64,000 nucleotides of DNA. Origin: Aquila chrysaetos chrysaetos. Taxonomy: Eukaryota; Chordata; Aves; Accipitriformes; Accipitridae. Position 1 is the first letter of the stretch. Each line of letters begins with the position of its first letter. The stretch lies in assembly GCF_900496995.4 (NCBI RefSeq), contig NC_044029.1, positions 4,960,001 to 5,024,000 on the forward strand, read 5' to 3'. This document shows, piece after piece, positions 26,229 through 36,830 of this stretch. Made by a program: the position numbers and the translations under genes. Below the pieces are notes generated by a model that searched no databases, was not told the origin of the DNA, and was given only the letters and a program-made list of their open reading frames with translations.

Positions 26229-29200
26229 TCCAGTTGCTGAAATGTAGTTTCTTATATATGTACTGGGTTTATTATTTGATTATAGGTGATGCCATCCTTT
26301 CTGGCTGGATGGCTAGTCATTACTGGTGATACAACTTGAGTTATGAAAGTATGTTTAAAAAAAAAAAAAGGAATTCTTTGTTGCATTCCTTTTTTTTTTT
26401 TTTGTAACTCAGCTGGCCATCAAGCTGCAAAGGAGGAAGACAAAAGCTACAAAGATACTGTTTATAGTTTTAGTCAGTTATTTGAAATCCTGATTCCTGA
26501 AGTTTTAAAACACGAGATGTTTCTTTTTTATACTTCTTCTGTTCCCTGATCACCTTTTTATTTCTTCCACAGTTGTAATTTCTGTTTTCAAAAGCATCTT
26601 CGTGGTGACTTTGAATGGCATATTTTCCAAATAGAAAGTATTATATACTTGTTACTACTGAACATTGCTCATTTAGTTTTTGAAGTTAGTATCTCCATGC
26701 TGTCTTCAACTAGGTCCTCATTTTAGGTCCTTTCCCTGCAAGCTGTTTCTAAATTTTATGTATGTTTTCAATGTGACATCTCAGGAATCCATCTGTTCTG
26801 TACATTTGCACTCCACCCTCTTTTCATGCATTCTTGCCACTTTTCGGTTTCATGCATTGTTTGTCGTGCTCATCTAGAAAAAGGTAGTCTTTCCCAAAAA
26901 CCATCTGTGTGGAATGTCCAAGACACAACTTTCCTGCCCAGATACTTTGATTTTTGTCAACATATTCTTTAGAGAGCTGTCTTTTCTTTATTGTGTTCAA
27001 CTCTGAAGGCCCTTTGTGGCCATTGTGTCCCCTCTCTGTTGTTCATCTACTACTGGGACAGTGGCTGTTGCCTCTGGTTTCTTAAAGCAGACCTCACTTC
27101 TTATATTTGCAAGATACCAAGACTTGAAAAAAACCGCTTTTTGTAAGGAGGAGGCATTTATTTTCAGCTGGTAGAAAACTGATTACTTTGACCTTCTTCT
27201 GAGCCTTCTTCCTGTCACTCATGTTTTGTAGTGTAGGAGTCATCTGTTGGGCCAGCATGACTACTGTTTACGTTAGTTTTTGTCTTCATTCTTTGTGTTT
27301 AACTGGCTGTCTACAACTGTTAGTGATTGTGCTGTGTTTGGGTGGTAAGATCCTATTGCTCTGTTTCTAACAATGCTTGAATTCTTGGTCTTGAGTCTAG
27401 GTGGAGAACAGGGCTTTGCAGGCATTGCTGCAGCTTGGGTAGTACAGTCGCCTTTTCCCTTACTCCAAGCACAGGAGCAGAGGTATTTATTTGTCTGGGA
27501 TGCATTGTATCTCATGCCTTACCTATAATTTTCTTTTTACGTTTATAATTGCAGGACTCGCTAGATAGTGTATTTACTCAGATGGATGCTGAACTGCAGC
27601 TGTGCTCATGCCCTCCCTGTGAGGTTGAAGGGTCTTCCTGGGCACAAGGTCTGCTTGCGTGGAACCGATGGCACGATGGGAAAGAAAGGTTTTATGCCCT
27701 GTGAACTCAGGAGTCGTTTCATTTTAGAGAGTCATAAAATAGCATCACACTTCTTTAGAAGTAAACAACATTACTGTTCTGTGTTGCACTGTACTCTGTT
27801 TCTAGCACCGAGAGTTGTTTGATAACAAGGGCTTTGGCCTTCTTACCTTCTCATTCTTGTGTCTTTTTTGTTGCTTCAGGACCTTAATACGTTTGGACAA
27901 TAGTACCCTTCTGTAGTATTTAAATCTGTGCTGGGAGAACTGTATAAATTGATATTTGTTCAGACTTTCTCAAGGCTTAACGTATTTTTTCAAAGGTTTA
28001 ATTTATTCTGAATTTAAAACTGCTGAGAAGAGTATCATAACTGAATGGAGCATGGCTATAGACAGTTAAATGACTATGCAAAAATGACACGGTAGCGATC
28101 CATATTTATACTCCATCACTTTAATGGATTAGCTCAACTCATTCATTATATAATTTTCTATTCCTTTTCAGAAAACAAGCTGCAATCGTTGTCATCCTTT
28201 TGTTGTTAATGATGTTTCTTTATATTAGCTTACAGTTTTGTGAAAACACAGAGAACAACATTATGAAGTTTAGCATATTACTTCTACAACTCTAGTGCTA
28301 GTAGTAGAAACATATGCTTCTCCACAAAGTAAACAAATATAACTCTGACAGCTAGGAAAGAAATACGCTGGGTGAGAGACTAATTTTGCATCAGTCTTTC
28401 AACTCCAGGTGTGCCTTTAAGGGTCAAATGTTAATTTTGTAAAAATACATATACAGAAGCCTGTGTGAAAATTTACTTTTCCTATGGGATTCATAAGTCA
28501 TTCTTTTGCTCCCCTGTGTAGTCCAACTGAAAACAAAGAGCATCATTCTAAGTATTCCCTTAGTTCACAAAGTCCAAGTTGTTCGATGTGTTGTGATTTG
28601 ATTATTTTTTTTTGGTGGAACGTGATATAACGGTGGTCTGGGAGCCTATCTTAAACGTGTGTGAACCTATTTGATCATGCAATGATCAATTAAAAGAAAT
28701 ATTCCCAATCCCTCATTCTTTATTTGCCTAGTGAAGGACGTTTCAATTCTATTACAGCCTTGAAAGATAAGTTAATTGCATTTATGATCTTGGTTTCCAG
28801 AACATCCTTCCAAATTTATTTTAACTTTTTCTTGCTAGTCAGTATTACTTTGCAAATGGATGCTATGGGGTGTTTCTCCTGATCTTGAAAGTTACTTAAT
28901 GTCCTCTTTCCTTCCCACCCTTCTTCCCTTTGCATGCCACTCACCAGGAGATGTCCCCTATTTGTACTAAGCTTTCTAAATCTAGCTTGGAAATACGCTT
29001 TCTTGCACGTTGTTTTTTGAAAGGTTAAAGGGATTTTACCAGGTACTGTTTAATAATTTCTGTCTTGTATATTGTGTGTAATAAGACATGCCATGCGGTG
29101 CCTTTTAGTGTGATTATAGCATGTCTGAAGTGTTTTTTAAAGCAAATACTTTAATCAACCACGTAGTAATAACACTGTACTTTTAATATAAGAGCTTTCA

Positions 29201-30299
29201 TCCTGGAGGTTGTAGTAATCTCCAGTTTGTAGTGCTAGAACTAGCAGAACTTAATATGCAAATCTCGCTGTGAAATGCAGTCAACTCTGGGGTGAAATGT
29301 GATGAGCGATTAACAATGCAGAGCAGCGTTGTATAAGAAGTTACGAAATAAAGTGAAGAAAATACTGTGTTAATTGTCTCAGGAGATTCTTGGGTTTGGG
29401 ATGAAATGATTCATTAGGTATGCTGGAAGCATCTGCTCGGGTATTGCAGAAGTGGAAGGTGTATGCTGCCCATCTAAAGATATGGTTGGACCATCTCTCA
29501 TTGCCATTGCCCAGGCTATCAGGTTTTGTTCAGGTTCTCCCTCTGCTCTTGTGTCTTTCTGTCCAAGGCTACGTGAAGGCACATTGTTCAGTTTTTGGAG
29601 CTGAAGAGTGGAACAAGAGTCTTTTTGTAAAGCATTAGTAAAGAAGTGCATATCCATTAATACTGATGCTTTCTCCATTTCAAACCATCCCATTTCTACT
29701 TGTGGATGTAGATGCTGGGACAGACAGGGGTCCAAGTTTCCAGGCTTTCTAGAACAGAACAGCCACCATAGCTAACTGCCATACAAAAGCCTTTTTATCA
29801 TGTTGAGATTTCTAAAGCCTTTTTAAAAATTCCTCTCAGTAAGAAAATGATTCTTATATCATGAAAGTTCAGCTCCTTTATGGAAGAAAGCTTTGACACC
29901 TGACCTCTTCATCTTCCCTTAGGCAGACAGAAGTGTATATATATATCTATATATATCTTCTTTGGATTCTTTGTTCTTGCACAAAATGAGTTCACAAGTG
30001 AGCCTTACCTCTGGGTTGCATGAGTGTGGTTTCTGGATTGCATGGAAAGGGAACTTCTGAACTACATAAACTGAAGAAACCTGTTTATGCAATATTCTAT
30101 TAGATTTTGCAATAACTGTTTAGATGCAATATTCTAACTTATCTGCCTTACTGAGAAACTTGGCTACACCTTACCAGTTGTTTTAGATATTGTTCCTCCG
30201 ACCGTCAATGCACACAATCCATGTCTTCATTAACGGGGTTACTAAACTTGGGTTTCAGAGCTCTCCTGCAGGACGTGGGTTTCTGCAGGGCAGCGCCTC

Positions 30300-31095
30300 G
30301 GAGCTCGCACAACAATTTGGGCGAGAAGGGAGCTCAGGGGCTCTCTAGTCTGAGCTCCTGCTGCAAGCAGGACCAGCTCGGAGATCAGGAGCGGGCTGCT
30401 CAGGCCTGGCCTCGTGCTGGAGAAGCTTCTACTTACGTCCAGTGGGAACCTCTCGTGTTCCAGTTTTTGTGTCCTGTCCTCCCACTGTGCGCTGGTGGGA
30501 GCAGCCTGGCCTCCTCTTTCTGATGACCTCCTCATAGGTGATGGTGGGGCTGCTGCTAGGCCCCCCCAGAGCTGTCTCTGCCCCAGGCTGAGCCAGCCCT
30601 CTTCCCTCAGGGCAGGTACTCCAGCCCCAGTTTGTCTTGGTGGCCTTTTGCTGAACCCGCTCTGGTTTATCAATGTCCTCCCCGGGCTGGGAGAGCCCAA
30701 ACTGGTTGCGGTATCTCAGCGTGGATCAACGTGTGCTGGCCAGTGGGGGATGATCGCTTCCCTTGGTCGGTTGGCCGGGCTCCTGTTAATACCGCCCAGG
30801 GTGCTGGTGGCCCTCTCTGCTGCCAGGGCACGCTGCTGGCTCCTCTTCGGCTTGCTGTCTGACGTGAGCCCCGGGTCCTTTTCAGCAGAGAGGCCTCTTG
30901 CTGCCAGGGATTTTCCTTCCCAGGCACAGGACTCCCCGTTTGTCCTTGTTGAATGGCATGAGGTTCCCGTTGGCCCGTTCCTCCAGCCCATCTAGGTCCC
31001 TCTGAATGGCAGTCCTGCCCTTGAGGGTATCAACTGGTCCTCCCAGTTTGATGTAGTATGAAAACTTGATAAGCGCGCAGCCATGGTCCATGCTG
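30300..31095 (-). mobile_element. Degraded CR1 LINE fragment, antisense to EEA1
   Basis: Read on the minus strand from about 31,095 leftwards, the DNA shows reverse-transcriptase C-terminal landmarks of avian CR1: a LGGPVDTLKGR / AIQRDLDGLEERANGN block (about 30,950-31,060), then a diverged ALAAERATSTLGGINRS region (about 30,770-30,840), then the CR1 3' untranslated type sequence near 30,330-30,420. Several frame breaks separate these blocks, and the usual FADD residues upstream of the first block are replaced. It is an old, dead, 5'-truncated copy. The many open frames on both strands here derive from it. Confidence 0.8.
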
Positions 31096-32905
31096 GGATG
31101 TGCCTTGTTTACGGTCTATATCAGTGACCTGGAGGAGGAGTGCTAATGCCTTCGCTTTGACGTCTTCGCATGTGCATCGTACTCTTTGCTTACGCCCTTT
31201 TTTGCCTCTCCTATTATTAACTTGGAGAGCTCGTGTCACCTTGCCTATTGCTTTTGTATGCTGTACTAGAAGGAAACTATGTTGTGTTCTTATTTTCTTT
31301 AGAAACATAAACCAGCTAAAATAAAAAAGTCACGGGAGTGGGAAAGCCAGCGTATGTTGATCACTTAACTGGTGACACCAGAAAAGGCTGGAATGAGGAG
31401 AGATGGTCCTCTCCTTCACTTACTGTCACCAGCCCTGATAGCTTGCTGCATCACTCCTCCTCACTTCCCCTTGGCCAGTCTTTTCTAAAACTTTTAGCTT
31501 TTCTAAAACTGAACTGCATCTCGCTGGGAATTAAGTCCTTAATCAGTAAACTTGACCTTTTTATTACATATTTTTTTATTTGCTCTGTAATAAAAGGCTG
31601 TTATCTTTATGAAAATTGGAAATAGAACATTCTTTACAAAACAAAGCAGGAAAATGGACTTAATTTTCAAAGTATGGAGAAGCACATGTGCTGCAGGTAT
31701 CTTATAAAAGGTTATATAGCTGATTTGTCTGGAAAAAAAAAAAGGATATATTTGAGCAAGAAAATTCTAAAGCAAATAAGATTTTGGAGACACCAAGATC
31801 TAGAAACTGAAACTGTTTATCTACTTCTGTCCCTCTCTCTGTAGATTTCCATATATATATTTAAAATTCTGTATCTTTAATCCCCCTATATTAAATTAGA
31901 AAATCCCTTATAACATTACAAGTATTTCCAGATGGGCAACAATACAGCAGTAGCATTACTTCATCCCATTTGCAATTGTCGTCATGGAACTGGATAATGA
32001 ACTTCTATTTTTTGTTGAAACTAGGATTGCATATCAGTATTAAGATAATTTCTTTACTGATGTTTGCTTTGAGAATGCTAACTCTTCTGCCATTGGTCAA
32101 GCAGTGGTGTTCTGGAGATGAGTAAGAGAAGTTAAATGAAATTTAAATCAAAGTTACAGTTAAATAATGATTATAAGCTGTGATCCATCTATCCAGATGT
32201 TGAATCATGTAGTTTTTCAAATTTATTTGATTATTTTCTCTAAATCTATAGTTTCAAATCAATACTGTTCTGATTGTCAACATATTCAAAGGAGTTTATT
32301 TTTATAGGTTGTCTTATTGATTAAGATGTTTTAACTTTACTACAGGCTTGCTTTTTGTTTTTATTTTTTCCAAATCAAGCCAGTGTACCTGCTTGCGTGC
32401 TTATTGTATCAGCAGAGTCCTCACTCTTTAGTTTTCTGTCTTTCGATTATTTAAAGGCTTGTTCAGATTGTAGACAAGTTGTCAAGAAAGTGGTATGATA
32501 CTATTTACTGCTTCTGAAACTGTTTAGATTGTAATTTCTAGTGTTTTCCTATTGGATATAGAGACTTAATTTAACATCACATTGAGTGATACAAGGGGAG
32601 AGTTTAGCTTAATTCTTTGTTTTGTCTTGAGCGTTCATGAGAGGAAGTGGTTTAAAGTCCTGGCCTTTGCTTCTGGTGTTTGGTTGTCCTTTGATGCATG
32701 GAGAGTCTTGGATAAAAGCTTTTGTTGAAGCGTTGCACTGAAAATTACGTAATTACTCATCAGTTTGTTCACTTCATTACTCTTTTGGAGGGACAATACT
32801 TCTGTATTCCAGCAAGTAGAAGAGAGGCCTTTACATAGGATACGTACCATGTGTTATTAAATACAATCTGTAGACACTCATTTTTCTCTCCCCCCTCTAT
32901 TTCAG

Positions 32906-32998
32906 ACTCCGGGTAGAGGTGGGTCTCAGAGCTCGGATTCGGATTCATCTGCCACGCCAGGAAATGCCGTGGATGTGAACAACGAAGGCTCCTCCGAG
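32906..32998 (+). CDS. EEA1: EEA1 exon 2: Ser/Asp-rich linker before the Rab5-binding finger
   Basis: Thirty-one codons, phase 0 at both ends, begin TPGRGGSQSSDSDSSATPGN and end NNEGSSE. They match residues 9-39 of mammalian EEA1 in length and most positions. The acceptor is a strong pyrimidine tract ending TTCAG; the donor is GAG|GTACTG, acceptable but not optimal. The segment is acidic and serine-rich with likely casein-kinase-type sites and is probably disordered. Because both junctions are phase 0, a phase-0/0 cassette could be inserted after it without changing the frame (see 36,020-36,142). Confidence 0.95.
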
Positions 32999-35900
32999 GT
33001 ACTGTACACTGTACGTGGGACTGGAGTCTTCAACCTTGGGTGCTGTTGGGAGTAACTTTTGATGCCCTGCCTAAATAAACGAAATGCTGTACTAAATAAA
33101 CAGAAGTGTCATCTTCTAAGAATTGGTTGTTATTTAAATAAAAAAAGGAAGGCTAGGCCATATTTATATGTGACCGTGAATTAGGTTTATCTATCTAAAT
33201 GGTCACAAGCAATTCTTCCTGTAATCCTAGAGATGAATTATTAAAATTAAAAGCAATGAGACATAAGCTTAAGACTCCTCGTTAATAAATCTTTTATGAG
33301 AGTTCCGAAAAATGAGGCTTAACATTTTATCACACTTGTACTCCCTTTCCACCTTGCTTCTGCTAAGCTAAAAATGTATACTGGAAACCACCTCCTCCTC
33401 CTTGTGAAATATCAAACATGTTGGGTTTTGTTTGGTATTGGTGTATAAATCTACCACTTGTAAATCCTACCCTTTTTTTTATGTGCTGTATGCCATGCTT
33501 AACCAGCAGAATAAGTTGTTATTCTTGCTTCAATCCCATATTACAATGTCTTTGGATTTACAGTGTTGTCAAATATTAACTCTGAAAAATGCAAACTGAC
33601 TTCACTGGCTGTTGAAGCTAGTTTGTGCTAATGTAGCCTGATTACCTAGCTTGAAAATGTTTCAAGCTTAGCATACAAATGCAGTGCAAGGTTAATGACT
33701 CCTATTACAGCATTAAAGGGAGCAAAGTGCCCTTTCTTACACTGAATAAAGTGTATGATGACTCAAATACTCCTATGTCTGCTATGATAAGAGATAAGAG
33801 AAACTTTCACTGTGCTGTTTAAAATCCTAATTGTGTTCGATCTGTGCATCTGCTTATTTCTTATTTCTTGAAGCCTTATTACAGTCAGTATGATCAGACA
33901 TTCCTTAATATTTTGCTGCATGTTATACATTTCACGCATTTGTGAGTCCAGATCTGTTTTGTACGTGTATTTACACTGTCCCTGAAGCAAATAAATATTC
34001 GTAAATTGCAGACTAAAATCTCATTACTTTTGTAGTTAATTAAGGCATAAAAATGTGCAATGACATAATTGCTTCTTTCCAAAGTTTGGCTAAAATTGCA
34101 CAATTCTGTTAACACGAGTGCAATATCAGTGACTGTACAGCTGGTGGGTGTCACAAGATACCTCAATACTAATGTAGTAGTATTGTCTTGACATAGGACA
34201 AGCTTTTAAAGTGGTGGTGTGCCTGCACTATTGCACCATTGCTACTGAGTCGAAAATGGGCCAGACCAAAGGCTGGCGTGTCACTTCTGGTTGATACTGT
34301 ATAACATGAAAAAGTATCTTTTAGTTGTCAGTAATTCCACCATCTGTTGCATTAATTACAAGTGGGGTGTTCTCCTTAGCGTACTATTTCAAAAACTATT
34401 TGAAACTGAGCTCTGAAGCTGGTGATGGGTTTTTACTCTCCTGCGATTCACGCGTTACCGCGTGCAACTCAAGCCTTTCTTGTTGGTCTTCCTTTTCCTG
34501 TGCAGCTGGCCTGAGGTGTTGGCTCTCTGAGAGCTTCTCTCCAGGAGCACCGTAGCCAGACTTTGCAGAACGTTTGCTCTCCATTTTATCATTACGTTCC
34601 TGCCTGGTTCTCCAGTATTATGTAAAGTCAGAAATCCAGTTGACTTATTTTCACTCCAGTTTCTTGGCTAGAGTTTCTAATTTGTATTGCTGCAAGATTC
34701 AAATGGAGAATAATTGTTAAATCCGTGCAGATTCTCATGTTTTCTACCTCCTCAAGCCTGGTGGAAATCAGTCCTGATTTTTGAGAATAGTAGTATGAGA
34801 CAAAAGGAGTGGGGAAGTCTGAATTCAAACTGTTCCTTGCTCAAGGAGAGGTGAAGGTCTCCTTTAATCCCATCTGTGGCCGCGTCAGTACTTCAGATCA
34901 CACGTAGACCTGTAGTCCAGTCTAGATACATCTTTTATTCACTGTGCAGTCTGCCCAAGGAGGAAGCGTTTGAACCTATCCTACATTTGTAGCTTAGGTC
35001 CCAGTGCAACTCTGTCTGCAGTACAGGGTTGCTAAATATTCAATGCTTGCAGTGAGTCCACTGGTGTGCTTTACGCTTTCATTAGTGTAATGTGGCTGCG
35101 TTAGCTAGATGTGTGTGCCACAGACATCCTTTTTGGAAGGGGCCTTAACCTTTCCATGCATGCACGGAGGGTTGTGTTCAGTCTGTTCTGCCTGCCTCTG
35201 TAGTGCTCTGCCACCGAGGCGCAGGCATCCTCCGGCCAGCGGCGTGGGGCAGAGCACTTGACTCTCCACCCTGCTTTTTCTAGGGGTTTAAGCATGTAGC
35301 GCGTGTCTTGAAGATGTAAAGCTGTTGTCCTTCAGAAACCAATTTAACTTTTGGCTTTGGTAAATCTCTGGTGAGCATACTGAGGTGGTTTGTTTTTTTT
35401 TTTTTTCATTCTACCAAGGTGGTTTGGTTTTTTTCATTCTACCGAGGTGTTTTGTTTTGGTTTTTTTTTTTTCATTCTACCAAGGAAGGTACGTATTTTT
35501 CCCTAAGTGACCATGCCAGCCAGGCGTGCAGCTGTGCTGGCGCCTAGGCCTCTCCTGCTGCCGCAAACTTGCTTATTAATTTAGAGGGGTATTTCTGCAA
35601 TTTCACCGCACCACTCTTGTCTCTCTCTGTGAAACATCTGAACACCCTTGTGGGAAACTGTGTGATGGATCTGACATGAAGCCTTATAATGGTCCATTCA
35701 CAATTTGTTATGCAGCTTATTCCTCTGTCACATGAAGGGGGTACCAAGAGTGCCAGGAAAACATAGTAGTACGCAGCATGGTGCTAGCCTTTAAAGTGTG
35801 TTTTAGATTTGTTTATTTTCATGTTCTTAATAACTGTTCCTTCTTGCCTTTTCCATGGTATTGATATGTGGTTTGCAAAAACTATCTTTCCAAAAGGAAA

Positions 35901-36019
35901 ACAGACTTTGCTTTTGGTGATTGTAGAGAACCTTCAGCCTAAGAATTTGAACAGCATTTGATTCCAGATCTGCTTTTTTGTCTTTATTAGTTTCTTAAAA
36001 TCAAATATACATTCCACAG
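32999..36019 (+). other. EEA1: EEA1 intron 2, segment before the candidate cassette exon
   Basis: Mostly AT-rich unique sequence without a recognisable exon. It contains a three-unit, T-rich minisatellite at 35,382-35,486. The last 60 bases show a pyrimidine-rich stretch and end ATTCCACAG. Confidence 0.7.
35382..35486. repeat. Three-copy T-rich minisatellite
   Basis: Three units of about 34-37 bases each combine a gaggtggtttg-like block, a T run of 7-14 and cattctacca/cattctaccg. The copies differ by a few substitutions and T-run length, which indicates local duplication. Confidence 0.85.
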
Positions 36020-36142
36020 GGCTTCATCTGTCCACTATGTATGAAAGTGTGTGTAACTCCCACTGATCTGTCTGAACATTACCAGAATGAGCACGCTGGG
36101 ACAGAAGGAAGACAGGAGCTTCGTGACCTCCCAGCTGTTACT
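36020..36142 (+). CDS. EEA1: Candidate cassette exon: second EEA1-type C2H2 zinc finger
   Basis: After an ATTCCACAG acceptor, 41 codons read GFICPLCMKVCVTPTDLSEH, then YQNEHAGTEG and a tail ending LPAVT, followed by a GTGGGT donor at 36,143. The finger spacing is C-x2-C-x12-H-x4-H, identical to exon 3. Positions corresponding to human Phe41, Ile42, Pro44, Met47, Leu56 and Tyr60 are all kept; several of these are known Rab5 contacts. The first nine residues equal those of exon 3 although five codons differ, all silently. Phase is 0 at both ends, so it fits between exons 2 and 3. A second possible donor (TTG|GTAATG, 36,176) would extend the exon to 52 codons with a hydrophobic tail. It could be a genuine alternative exon, or a relic that has lost splicing. 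Confidence 0.65.
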
Positions 36143-36744
36143 GTGGGTCTTGTTTATTTTGTTTCAATAGCTTTGGTAATGGGCTGCTTTAAATGAACAT
36201 ACATCTTTTCTTGTGGCTTGGGTGTCAGCTTTTTAAATTGTTTCATTTGATTCCTTGCTGATACATAATTTGATCTCTTATGCAAGATTCCAAAGTATAC
36301 ATTCAGCAGAAGAATTAATCTGTGTCTAGCTTTCTGGTTTGCAGTTGTCTCTCACATGAAACATTTGCAGTATTGGGAGACTTGCAGTCACCAATGTATT
36401 CTTTTTGAGCAGCTTTTGCTGACTCAGTATAGTGATAAATGTGGTATCGGATCTGGTACATCCTTTGTGAAAAGAAATGTTTCGAGCTCTTATTAGCTAA
36501 CTATTTTTAAAGCAGATTTCTAGTGGGAGATAGGTACATTGGGTAAAAGATGGAACAGAGGACAGGAATATAAAAAATTTAGAAGCTTCTCTTCTTGAAC
36601 ATGTTTAAGAGCCTTATGTATTGCAGCAACATTATAAAAATAATTATAAAAACAATTTTTTACTTAGAATTTTATTGGAATTTTTTATGCCCCCAACAAA
36701 ATGCAAAGCCTGTCTCAGTTAATAGACATTATAAATAGTGCATT

Positions 36745-36830
36745 TCTACATTCTTCCAATTGTGGAGCGTAAAACTGCACAATTAAAACAAAGGGTGCAG
36801 TTTTACACTCCTTAATTGGAAGAATTTAGA
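36745..36830. repeat. Long inverted repeat forming a miRNA-like hairpin
   Basis: Positions 36,751-36,780 pair with 36,795-36,824 at 27 of 30 positions around a 14-nt loop. One of the three differences is a G:U pair in + strand RNA. The pairing continues outward for six more positions (36,745-36,750 with 36,825-36,830) with one mismatch. Stem length, near-perfect pairing and small loop are compatible with a pri-miRNA-like hairpin or a tiny palindromic mobile remnant. I cannot match it to a known miRNA. Confidence 0.8.

Larger units (their letters stand above)
24336..32905 (+). other. EEA1: EEA1 intron 1 (8.6 kb)
   Basis: It begins inside the CpG island (GTAAGG) and ends with a pyrimidine-rich CCCCCCTCTATTTCAG acceptor. 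It contains the G18 run, a C12 run at 26,217-26,228, A and T homopolymers near 26,350-26,400, a TA-rich patch near 29,935-29,958 and a degraded antisense CR1 (about 30,300-31,095). I see no further coding exon. First introns of CpG-island genes often hold enhancers, but no specific site is supported. Confidence 0.85.
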
